A stretch of 64,000 nt of DNA from Variovorax gracilis (GTDB lineage: Bacteria; Pseudomonadota; Gammaproteobacteria; Burkholderiales; Burkholderiaceae_C). Shown one piece after another: positions 8,539 through 15,249 of this stretch (positions are counted from its first letter, which is position 1; each line of letters begins with the position of its first letter). Below the pieces are notes generated by a model. The model had not been told where the DNA came from, ran no database searches, and worked only from the letters and a program-made list of their open reading frames with translations. The DNA is taken from contig NZ_JASZYF010000003.1 of the NCBI RefSeq assembly GCF_030317115.1, positions 186,001 to 250,000 of the forward strand, given 5' to 3'. The translations under genes were made by a program, and so were the position numbers.

Positions 8539-9369
8539 ATGCATGCGACCACCGCGAATTCGATATGGCCCGCCAAGTGGCCCGCGACCGTGCAAGCCGT
8601 GGGCTATGCGCAAGTGGGGGATCTCTTCAAGATGCTGGTTCAGCACAAGGAGTCGGACTTCGCCGCCTGCGAGTTCTGCCGAACGATGAACAGTCTTGGT
8701 GCGGTTCGCTGCGCGACCTGCGGAGGACACCTGTCCCCGTCGAGCGACGAGGCGCCCTCGCCCGAGCCCGCGAAGCCGGCCAAGGCGTCGTCCCCGGATG
8801 CCCGCGCGTTGCGCAGCGTCCTGACCATGGTGCTGGTACCGCCGCTTCTGCTGTTCGTCAGCTTCGCGACATGGCACCAATTGCAATTCGAGAACCATGA
8901 GACGGCCGCTGCATCGGCGAAGCCAAGTTCCTCGCTTGCCGCAGCCGCAACGACAAGCCCGGTCGCGGTGACCTCGGCGCAGCAAAAGATCGTGTCGGAT
9001 CTGTTGGCCAGCAAGAAGATCGCCAGCGGTCACGAGGAAGTGAGCAGCACGTCATGGGTCGCGCCGCCCGCAGTGCAGGCACGGGCAGCTGAACCCGAAG
9101 ATTCCAGTCGCGCTTCGAGTCCTGGCAGTCACGGGCCGTCGCACACAACGCGGTCGGCTCCGCCTCGGTCCAGGGATGTGGCGGCAGCACCGGTCCGCCA
9201 GCGATCCGACCTCCTGGCCGCATGCAGCGGACGGAGCTTCCTGGCACGCGCCGTTTGCGTCAACAACCGCTGCGCCGAACCTGGAGCCGCGCGTCTCGGC
9301 CAATGTCGCGAAGCCCTGCGCCAGCGCCGCATCGACGAGGCGCGCCGCAATCCGATGTTGATGGGGTGA
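8539..9369 (+). CDS. Zinc-ribbon and single-membrane-segment hypothetical protein
   Basis: 276 residues. The start is the ATG at 8539, behind AAAGGAG with six bases of spacing; the longer open frame from 8365 has no such site. Around residues 47-66 the paired motifs CEFC and CATC form a four-cysteine zinc ribbon. A single hydrophobic segment follows (about residues 96-115, VLTMVLVPPLLLFVSFATW), then a long Ser/Ala/Pro-rich linker. The cysteine-containing C-terminal part (ACSGRSFLARAVCVNNRCAEP, then GQCREALRQRR) resembles a tail found on several Burkholderiales envelope proteins. The likely topology is cytoplasmic ribbon, one membrane pass, periplasmic tail with disulphides. Function is unknown. 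Confidence 0.6.
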   Translation: MHATTANSIWPAKWPATVQAVGYAQVGDLFKMLVQHKESDFAACEFCRTMNSLGAVRCATCGGHLSPSSDEAPSPEPAKPAKASSPDARALRSVLTMVLVPPLLLFVSFATWHQLQFENHETAAASAKPSSSLAAAATTSPVAVTSAQQKIVSDLLASKKIASGHEEVSSTSWVAPPAVQARAAEPEDSSRASSPGSHGPSHTTRSAPPRSRDVAAAPVRQRSDLLAACSGRSFLARAVCVNNRCAEPGAARLGQCREALRQRRIDEARRNPMLMG

Positions 9370-9410
9370 GCGGCGAATGCATTTCTTGTGATCGGGCCGG
9401 GTCGGATATC

Positions 9411-9441
9411 TTGTCCGAATCGGCTCGATTCGTGCTATAAT
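9411..9441 (+). promoter_or_regulatory. Promoter of the small RNA
   Basis: A perfect -10 hexamer TATAAT at 9436-9441 with TTGTCC at 9411-9416, spacer 19 bp. A consensus -10 box is rare in this GC-rich window. The predicted start is near 9448. Confidence 0.6.
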
Positions 9442-9447
9442 TATCGG

Positions 9448-9624
9448 TTGCCCAGGGCTCCTGGGCAAAATGCCTGCGCAGGCAAGCCGAATCTCACTAG
9501 GCGCGTCGAAGTCATCACGACGAGAAAAATCAAAGATGGCTTCTGCAGATGAATTTTTGCCGTAACGTGGGCCGCGTAAGTGCTCACGTCCACATTCAAA
9601 AAGCCCGCCGACCGCGGGCTTTTT
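9448..9624 (+). ncRNA. Probable small noncoding RNA, about 177 nt, family not assigned
   Basis: A transcript bounded by a consensus -10 box and a strong intrinsic terminator, with no ORF of useful length between. Several local hairpins are visible: GCCCAG/CTGGGC around 9450-9466, TGCCTG/CAGGCA around 9470-9484, CGTCG/CGACG around 9504-9522, and ACGTG/CACGT around 9564-9589. The unpaired stretch AAAAATCAAAG near 9525 is followed by a nine-codon ORF (9536-9565, MASADEFLP). It could be a trans-acting RNA, a peptide-encoding leader, or an attenuator for the two small ORFs downstream. It does not resemble tmRNA, SRP RNA or RNase P. Covariance-model searches are needed to name it. Confidence 0.55.
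9598..9624 (+). terminator. Intrinsic terminator of the small RNA
   Basis: AAAAAGCCCGC (9598-9608), a short loop, then GCGGGCTTTTT (9614-9624): an 11-bp stem ending in a T run. The A/T flanks would also let it work on the minus strand. Confidence 0.85.
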
Positions 9625-9662
9625 CATGTCTGCAGGTAAGGCCGGCAACATCATGAAACGCC

Positions 9663-9914
9663 ATGGGCCCCAGCCCCGCGAGCAGACCCAAACTCCGCTC
9701 CATGCGCTCATTGTTGCGACGCCGTCGTCCTGAACATGCAGATCCAGACCTGCCCGCGGTCAGTCAACCCGCGCCGCTTGCCGAACCGCCCGCGCGCTCG
9801 CCAAACACTGGCGTGACGGTCAGCGAGTTGTCCGAGTTGGAAGCACGCGCCATTTGCGCACGCGAAGGCATCGCGGTGTTCTGGCCGCGGCCCAAGCGCG
9901 ACAAGGGCACCTGA
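9663..9914 (+). CDS. Small basic hypothetical protein (83 aa)
   Basis: An 83-residue frame with an arginine-rich N-terminal part (RSLLRRRRPEHADPDLP) and a C-terminal segment SELSELEARAICAREGIAVFWPRPKRDKG that looks like a folded helix-strand unit. No family is recognised. The start is uncertain: ATG at 9663 or in-frame ATG at 9702 (70 residues), neither with a clear ribosome site. It lies 38 bp behind the small-RNA terminator and 27 bp before the next small ORF, so read-through could link them. Confidence 0.35.
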   Translation: MGPSPASRPKLRSMRSLLRRRRPEHADPDLPAVSQPAPLAEPPARSPNTGVTVSELSELEARAICAREGIAVFWPRPKRDKGT

Positions 9915-9941
9915 GACCGTGCAGGTCATCCGGAGTTCGTC

Positions 9942-10127
9942 ATGCGTGAAAAATCGGTCTCATTCGAGGTGGCCAGGCGCCATCTCCTCGAAGCGTTGAG
10001 CGGCGCTCCAAGAAAGCCAGCCAAGCGGGCTACTCGGTCATCGACGAGTTCAGCCAAGCCGACAGCGGCCGCGAAGACGGTCATCAAGCGCCCCGCCACA
10101 GCACCCACACGCCGGGCGGCGAGGTAG
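9942..10127 (+). CDS. Small Ala/Lys/Arg-rich basic protein, histone-H1-like tail
   Basis: 61 residues starting MREKSVSFEVARRHLLEALSG, then a lysine/arginine/alanine/threonine/proline tail (KPAKRATRSSTSSAKPTAAAKTV...RRAAR). The ATG has CCGGAG seven bases upstream, which supports translation. The composition resembles small nucleic-acid-binding basic proteins of Burkholderiales, such as the H1-like AlgP/HctB type tails, though no defined domain is present. DNA or RNA binding is inference from charge only. Confidence 0.45.
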   Translation: MREKSVSFEVARRHLLEALSGAPRKPAKRATRSSTSSAKPTAAAKTVIKRPATAPTRRAAR

Positions 10128-10239
10128 CCATCGGCAGCGTCCTTCCAGAACCACCCGACCCAATGGGCGAACAAGGCACGCCAGGCTCTGCTGCAGTGAT
10201 GGCATCAAAGCCCCCGTCACACTAACCCCGGTTCTTCAA

Positions 10240-11400
10240 ATGAATAAAGTGCCCCTTCCTCGCGCATTTGAACCAGATTTCTACAGGCAGCAATACCAAG
10301 GTCTGGCGCGCCTCACGGATCAAGAGGCACTGGAGCATTATCAGATTCATGGGATATTGAAAGGGGACGTCGCGAGTCCCGGGGCTGAACGATGTCACCT
10401 ACTGGCGTTTGCACACGCCGAAGGATCCATTCTCGAAATCGGGCCATTTCACGCCCCATCAGTCGTCGGCGAGAACGTGCGGTATATGGACGTTTTGACT
10501 ACGGAAGAACTGACGGAAGCGGTGAAGCACGCAGGCCACGACACCTCCAACGTTCCGCAGATCCACTATGTTGCTCCGAAAGGCGGATTCGACATGGTTG
10601 ATCGGAAATTTTCAGCAGTTTTCAGCGGCCATTGCATCGAACATCAGCCCGACTTTGTCCGGCACTTTCAGGGCGTTTCCAGTGTGCTGGAGGATGACGG
10701 CCGCTACTACATCGCATGCCCGGATAAGCGCTACTGCTTTGATCACTTTGCACCGCCGACTGCTGTCAGCGACGTTCTCGCTGCATATTATGCGAACCGC
10801 AAGACCCATCAGCCGAGGAGCCATATCGTTCAACGTCTGCATCGGGCCCACAATGACGCCGATCGTCACTGGTCAGGCGACCATGGCCCCCAGCGGTACG
10901 AAACCTACAAGGACGTGAAGGCGGATGTCTTTCACGAACTTCCTGGCGAAGATGCTTACCACGATACCCACGCGTGGCAATTTACTCCAACTTCGTTTTT
11001 CCAGATCATGAGTTTTCTCTACCAAATTGGATTGACGGACTTTGCTGTCGAGCGCGTCTATCACACACGATTTGGAACGCAGGAATTCACTGCCGTGCTT
11101 CGCAAGGGACGGCATATCATCGAGAGGGACGAGGCGTTCATAGAAGCAATTTCCATTGAAGATTCCATCTCTCTGCTGAAAAAGGATAACTCCCACGCCG
11201 AGGCACAAATCGCAAAACTGGCAAACGCACAGTCGCACGCTGAGGCTCAAATCGTAAAACTGATGAATGAGCAGTCGCGCGCTGAGGCTGAGATAGCGAA
11301 ATTGAGAAATGATCTGACTGCGGTATTTTCTTCACGTTCGTGGGCAGTGACGCGACCGCTCCGAAAATTGGCAGATTATTTGGGCGTGAGTCGGACCTGA
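10240..11400 (+). CDS. SAM-dependent methyltransferase-like protein with polysaccharide-enzyme N-terminus and coiled-coil repeat tail
   Basis: 386 residues. The N-terminus (FEPDFYRQQYQGLARLTDQEALEHYQIHGILKG) matches the short FD-x-YY...ALxHYxxxGxxEG segment often attached to glycosyltransferases and polysaccharide enzymes. The centre looks like a class I methyltransferase: EGSILEIGPFHAP as motif I, a FSAVFSGHCIEHQPDFVRHF segment, and VLEDDGRYYIACPDKR. The tail carries three 14-residue repeats (SHAEAQIAKL type, about residues 318-359) predicted as coiled coil, then SRSWAVTRPLRKL, a motif typical of surface-polysaccharide enzymes. Base composition is visibly AT-richer than its neighbours and no similar genes surround it, so lateral acquisition is likely. 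No clear Shine-Dalgarno is seen. Confidence 0.6.
   Translation: MNKVPLPRAFEPDFYRQQYQGLARLTDQEALEHYQIHGILKGDVASPGAERCHLLAFAHAEGSILEIGPFHAPSVVGENVRYMDVLTTEELTEAVKHAGHDTSNVPQIHYVAPKGGFDMVDRKFSAVFSGHCIEHQPDFVRHFQGVSSVLEDDGRYYIACPDKRYCFDHFAPPTAVSDVLAAYYANRKTHQPRSHIVQRLHRAHNDADRHWSGDHGPQRYETYKDVKADVFHELPGEDAYHDTHAWQFTPTSFFQIMSFLYQIGLTDFAVERVYHTRFGTQEFTAVLRKGRHIIERDEAFIEAISIEDSISLLKKDNSHAEAQIAKLANAQSHAEAQIVKLMNEQSRAEAEIAKLRNDLTAVFSSRSWAVTRPLRKLADYLGVSRT
11191..11316 (+). repeat. Three tandem 42-bp in-frame repeats
   Basis: Units 11191-11232, 11233-11274 and 11275-11316 each encode 14 residues of the form S(H/R)AEAxIxKLxNxx. The first two are the most alike. The heptad-like spacing of I, L and A suggests the repeat number could set coiled-coil length. 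Confidence 0.85.
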
Positions 11401-11679
11401 TATGGCGGCTACAGCGCCGACGAGGCGTGTGAGCGGTAGCGGCCCTTGACATTGCGATATGCCGCTGCACGTGCTCATTACGCGAAAGGCAGGCGGAGCG
11501 TCCAAGTCTTGATGTCCAACGGCGTCGCGCGTTCGGTGATCGAGGCCCGCTGCGGCCGCCGTAGGGATCTGCTTGGGAACGAGCCCGACAGGAAGTTGTT
11601 CTGAACGACCTGCATTCACGACCTGAGCCACGCGGCGGGCATGCGCCTGCGCAAGGAGGTGCGCCCCGTGAAGGCCCCA
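11401..11679. other. Intergenic stretch, possible degenerate remnant
   Basis: About 280 bases between the methyltransferase gene and the tRNA-Arg terminator. Open frames exist on both strands but none has a start with a ribosome site or a recognisable product. I see no integrase fragment or duplicated tRNA end. Confidence 0.5.
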
Positions 11680-11689
11680 CGCAAAAGAA

Positions 11690-11723
11690 AATGGCCTAGA
11701 GGAAATGAATCCTCTAGGCCATT
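11690..11723 (-). terminator. Intrinsic terminator downstream of tRNA-Arg
   Basis: A perfect 13-bp stem, AATGGCCTAGAGG (11690-11702) with CCTCTAGGCCATT (11711-11723), followed on the minus strand by TTTTCTTTT. It lies just beyond the 3' end of the tRNA. Confidence 0.85.
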
Positions 11724-11731
11724 CGAGAGAG

Positions 11732-11808
11732 TGGTGCGGCTGGCAGGAATTGAACCCACGACCCCTTGGTTCGTAGCCAAGTACTCTATCCAACTGAGCT
11801 ACAGCCGC
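11732..11808 (-). tRNA. tRNA-Arg (anticodon ACG)
   Basis: 77 bases including an encoded 3' CCA. The acceptor strand GCGGCTG pairs with CAGCCGC, the D arm has AGCTCAGTTGGATAGAGT, the anticodon stem CTTGG/CCAAG encloses loop CTACGAA, and the T arm is GTGGGTTCAATTCCTGC. The ACG anticodon (inosine-modified) reads CGU, CGC and CGA. Confidence 0.97.
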
Positions 11809-12042
11809 ACAGCTTGCGATCATAGCATGCTTTTTGGGCCTCTTTCCAGTAGTCCCAATTTCAATCGGATCTGACGCGCATTCAGCGCGAACGCCACATT
11901 CAGCGCCGCAGATCGGCCGGCGACCTTGACTACATCCAGTCCTAGTATGTAAGTTCTACACTTGCCGCGTTGATGCGTGCGCGCCTTGGAAAAGGCGATT
12001 GATCACTGCCGAAGCTGCTTGCTTGAAAGGCTCCGTCGCGAG

Positions 12043-15000
12043 ATGTCCACGCTGTGCCCGCGCTGCGGATCCGAGTCACGTCCCTCTGCACGCTATTGCG
12101 ACCAATGCGGCACCCCATTGCCCACGACTGCGGTCGAGCGCCCCGAACTGCGGCAAGGCACCGTCTTGTTCTGCGACCTCGTCCAGTCGACACGCTTGGC
12201 CAATGTGCTGGATCCGGACGACCTGCGGCTGGTCTTCTCATCGATTCACCGCGTCGTGCGCGAAGTCTCGCGCCGACATTCCGGCTACATCGTCCGATTC
12301 GTCGGCGACGGCGCCTTTGTCGTGTTCGGTTACCCCGCCATCCAGGAAGACTCCGCGGAATCTGCAGTGCGTGCCGGGATCGACTTCGTGCACTCGATTC
12401 GATCCGTGCGCGCGCCCGCGCCCGCCTCGCTTGAAATGCGCGTCGGCATCGCGTCCGGCACGGTCGTGATGGGCGAGATGATCGATGGCGCAGCGATCGA
12501 CGAGCAATCGGTCACGGGACCCGTCGCTCACCTGGCGGCGCGCCTCGTCGCCTGCGCGCCACCCAGTGGCGTGGTGCTCTGCGACCAGACCCGCCGCCTC
12601 GTGGGCCAGCGCTTCGAGTTGCAATCGCTCGGAGACTTGCGCCTCGCCGGATTTCCCGAGCCTGTGAGCGCCTGGCGCGCGCATGCCGAACTGCCGTCGC
12701 TGTCGCGCTTCGAGGCCTTGCGAAAAGGGCAAGGGACAAGCCAATTGATCGGCCGGGAGTCCTTGCTCGCGGAACTCGCGGCGCAATGGCGGCTGGCATC
12801 CGAGGGCAGCCCGCAGGTGGTCGAACTGGTGGGTGAGGCCGGCGTGGGCAAGTCTCGCGTAGCGGGCGCGCTCCAGCAGTCGCTCGCGGAAGAGTGGGTG
12901 CAGCACGTGGACCTGCACTGCACACCCAGGATGCAGAACGCACCGTTGTACCCACTCGGTGTGCTTTTGCGTCGCCTCGCGGACGTGCAGCCCAGCGACG
13001 ACGAGGCGAGCGCGCTGGACAAGACACGCCTGCTGCTCGCCGGGTCCGTCTCGGGCGAAATCCCGGAACAGGCGCTGCGCTACTTGCGCCCCGTCGTGTG
13101 GCCGCAAGCGCCAGGCGTCTCTCAGGACAGCCCTGAACTGGAACGCGAGAACACCGTCAAGCTGCTGGTCTGGCTGATGCGCGCCCTGACGGATCGCAGC
13201 CCGGTGCTGCTCGTGGTGGAAGACCTGCACTGGTGCGACGCCACGACGGGGCTGGTCCTTCAGCGAGTGATCGAAAGCTCGGCCGGCCAGCGCCTGATGA
13301 TCCTGGTAACACGGCGCGAGGATGGAGGAACCTTCCTGCAGGCGCTGCCGAACGTCGTGCGCAAGGATCTCGCGCCCCTGGGCGCCGAGGAATCGCGCAA
13401 GCTCGTGCAGCACCTGGCTTCCGGCGGAGCGATTGCCAATGAGGCCATCGACAGCGTCGTGTCGCGCGGCGAGGGCAATCCGCTCTTCCTGGAAGAGCTG
13501 ACAAGGACGGTGCTCGACAAGAACGCCGGGTCCGGCACGGAAATCCCCGCCACCCTGCAGAACCTGATCCAGGCACGGCTCGACCGCATGCCCGCGCTCA
13601 GGGCCCTGGTGCAGTCCGCGGCGGTCCTCGGCCGGGAGTTCTCGCCGCAACTGCTCGAGCGACTGGCGGGCGAAAGCGGCGACATTGCCGCATCGATCGG
13701 CCGATTGATCGAGGAAGGCATCCTCATCGCCACGAGCGCCGCGTCCTATGGATCGCTGCGCTTTCGCCACGCGCTGATCCACGATGCCGTCTATCGGACC
13801 CTCTTGCGCAGCGACCGCCAGCGCTTGCATGCCCGGGCTGCCGAATTGCTGCAGGCCCATGCGGACGGTGCGACCGGCGAGGTGCCGCTCGATCTGCTCG
13901 CCCACCACTTCGCCCAGGCCGGCCAGAGCCAACGGGCAGCGCGGACACTGGCCGACGCCAGCCGCATGACCGCCGGGCGCGCGGCCTACGAGGAATCGAT
14001 CGGCCACGCGAAGGCCGGATTGAACCTCACCGAGCAGATCGAGGATCCGCAGGACAACCGTTCACTGCGCCGCGCCCTTCTGTCGCAACTGGGTCACTCG
14101 CTCACCGCGACACGCGGCTACGCAGCACCAGAGGTGGAGCAGGCCTTCGCCGAGGCGATGGCGCTCTGCGACGATACGACGCCTCCCGAGGATGCCTATC
14201 CGGTGTTTCGCGGCAGCGGCACGCACTATCTGGTTCGCGGGCGCATCGTCCGGTCGGAGGAACTCGCGCAGTCATGCATCCGGCTGGCCGAACGCTGTGG
14301 CCGCCTGGATCTGCTGATCGACGCGCTCGCGTTCGCCGCCTACCCGCTGACCTACCTGGGCCGGCTCGATGACAGCCAGGAGCATCTTGACCGCTGCCTG
14401 AAGCTGTACATGGCGGAAAAGGGCAACCGCTTTACCTACCCGAATGTGCAGGAGCCCGCGACCGCGGCCTGGGCATTGATGACAACCACCGCGTGGCTGC
14501 GCGGCGATCTCCAGTCCGCGGAGAGTGCCGCGACCGCGCTTCACGACCACCTGGCGGCGCTCAAGAGCCCGTTCGATGACAGCTACGGCAAGGTATGGCT
14601 CGCGGCGTCGCGGCTCTTGCAGCGCCGCTTCGCGCATGCGGCCGAACTGGCGACGACGGGTCTGGCGATCGCGCAGGAGCGCGGCTACCAGACATGGATC
14701 CCGGCCGGGATGATGCAACTGTGCATGGCCCAGGGCGCGCTGGGCCCCGCGCCGGAATCCGTGGCGACCCTGCAGTACGTGCACAAGGCCTTCCTGGACG
14801 CAGGCGCGGAGGTCAGCTCCACTTACTACAGTTGGGGCATTGCCATGTCGCTCGCTTCCGCGGGTGATCGCGACGGGGCTCGTGCAGCGGCAGAACACGG
14901 GCTGCTGCGCGCCGAGAACGGCGAAGAAGCGTACATGGCGCCCGAACTGAGCATCCTCCTGGCGCAGCTCGAGGAAGACCGCGCACGCGCGACCATGCTC

Positions 15001-15249
15001 CTGCTGAAGGCGATCGTGCATGCGCGTGCGCAAGGCGCGCTGACGGTGGCACTGCGCGCCTCCGCCCTGCTCCTGGTGGACAACGCGAGCTGCCGGGAAG
15101 CGGCCAAGATCGTGCTTGCGGTGCTCGACGGCGCGGCGCCCGTCCCGCCGGATCCTGACTTCGTGCGCGTGACGCTCGCGAATTTCGAGGCGGCTATCGC
15201 TGCCTCGGCACTGGTCTCAGACCAGCCCGTCCTCAACGCGCAGGTCTAG
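12043..15249 (+). CDS. Class III cyclase-domain / AAA ATPase / TPR-like signalling protein, 1068 aa
   Basis: A large multidomain cytoplasmic protein. From the ATG at 12043: a zinc ribbon (Cys5, Cys8, Cys19, Cys22), a class III nucleotidyl cyclase domain (about 38-190), an AAA/STAND ATPase with Walker A GEAGVGKS (264-271) and Walker B LLVVEDLHW (389-397), and a long helical TPR-like C-terminus (about 600-1068). Both cyclase metal aspartates are present (FCDLVQST Asp45, VGDG Asp89) with a conserved AARL arginine (Arg167). The usual adenine-selecting Lys is Arg85 and the transition-state Asn is His163, so it may be a weak or non-catalytic cyclase. In-frame starts up to 11977 exist, but the Cys motif begins at 12043. 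The last 33 bp overlap the convergent gene at 15217. Confidence 0.8.
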   Translation: MSTLCPRCGSESRPSARYCDQCGTPLPTTAVERPELRQGTVLFCDLVQSTRLANVLDPDDLRLVFSSIHRVVREVSRRHSGYIVRFVGDGAFVVFGYPAIQEDSAESAVRAGIDFVHSIRSVRAPAPASLEMRVGIASGTVVMGEMIDGAAIDEQSVTGPVAHLAARLVACAPPSGVVLCDQTRRLVGQRFELQSLGDLRLAGFPEPVSAWRAHAELPSLSRFEALRKGQGTSQLIGRESLLAELAAQWRLASEGSPQVVELVGEAGVGKSRVAGALQQSLAEEWVQHVDLHCTPRMQNAPLYPLGVLLRRLADVQPSDDEASALDKTRLLLAGSVSGEIPEQALRYLRPVVWPQAPGVSQDSPELERENTVKLLVWLMRALTDRSPVLLVVEDLHWCDATTGLVLQRVIESSAGQRLMILVTRREDGGTFLQALPNVVRKDLAPLGAEESRKLVQHLASGGAIANEAIDSVVSRGEGNPLFLEELTRTVLDKNAGSGTEIPATLQNLIQARLDRMPALRALVQSAAVLGREFSPQLLERLAGESGDIAASIGRLIEEGILIATSAASYGSLRFRHALIHDAVYRTLLRSDRQRLHARAAELLQAHADGATGEVPLDLLAHHFAQAGQSQRAARTLADASRMTAGRAAYEESIGHAKAGLNLTEQIEDPQDNRSLRRALLSQLGHSLTATRGYAAPEVEQAFAEAMALCDDTTPPEDAYPVFRGSGTHYLVRGRIVRSEELAQSCIRLAERCGRLDLLIDALAFAAYPLTYLGRLDDSQEHLDRCLKLYMAEKGNRFTYPNVQEPATAAWALMTTTAWLRGDLQSAESAATALHDHLAALKSPFDDSYGKVWLAASRLLQRRFAHAAELATTGLAIAQERGYQTWIPAGMMQLCMAQGALGPAPESVATLQYVHKAFLDAGAEVSSTYYSWGIAMSLASAGDRDGARAAAEHGLLRAENGEEAYMAPELSILLAQLEEDRARATMLLLKAIVHARAQGALTVALRASALLLVDNASCREAAKIVLAVLDGAAPVPPDPDFVRVTLANFEAAIAASALVSDQPVLNAQV

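Noticed and set aside
9400..11732. Integration site at tRNA-Arg with duplicated 3' end
   Set aside because: I searched by eye for a second copy of the tRNA 3' sequence (GGCTGGCAGG side) left of the island and found none; no integrase is present.
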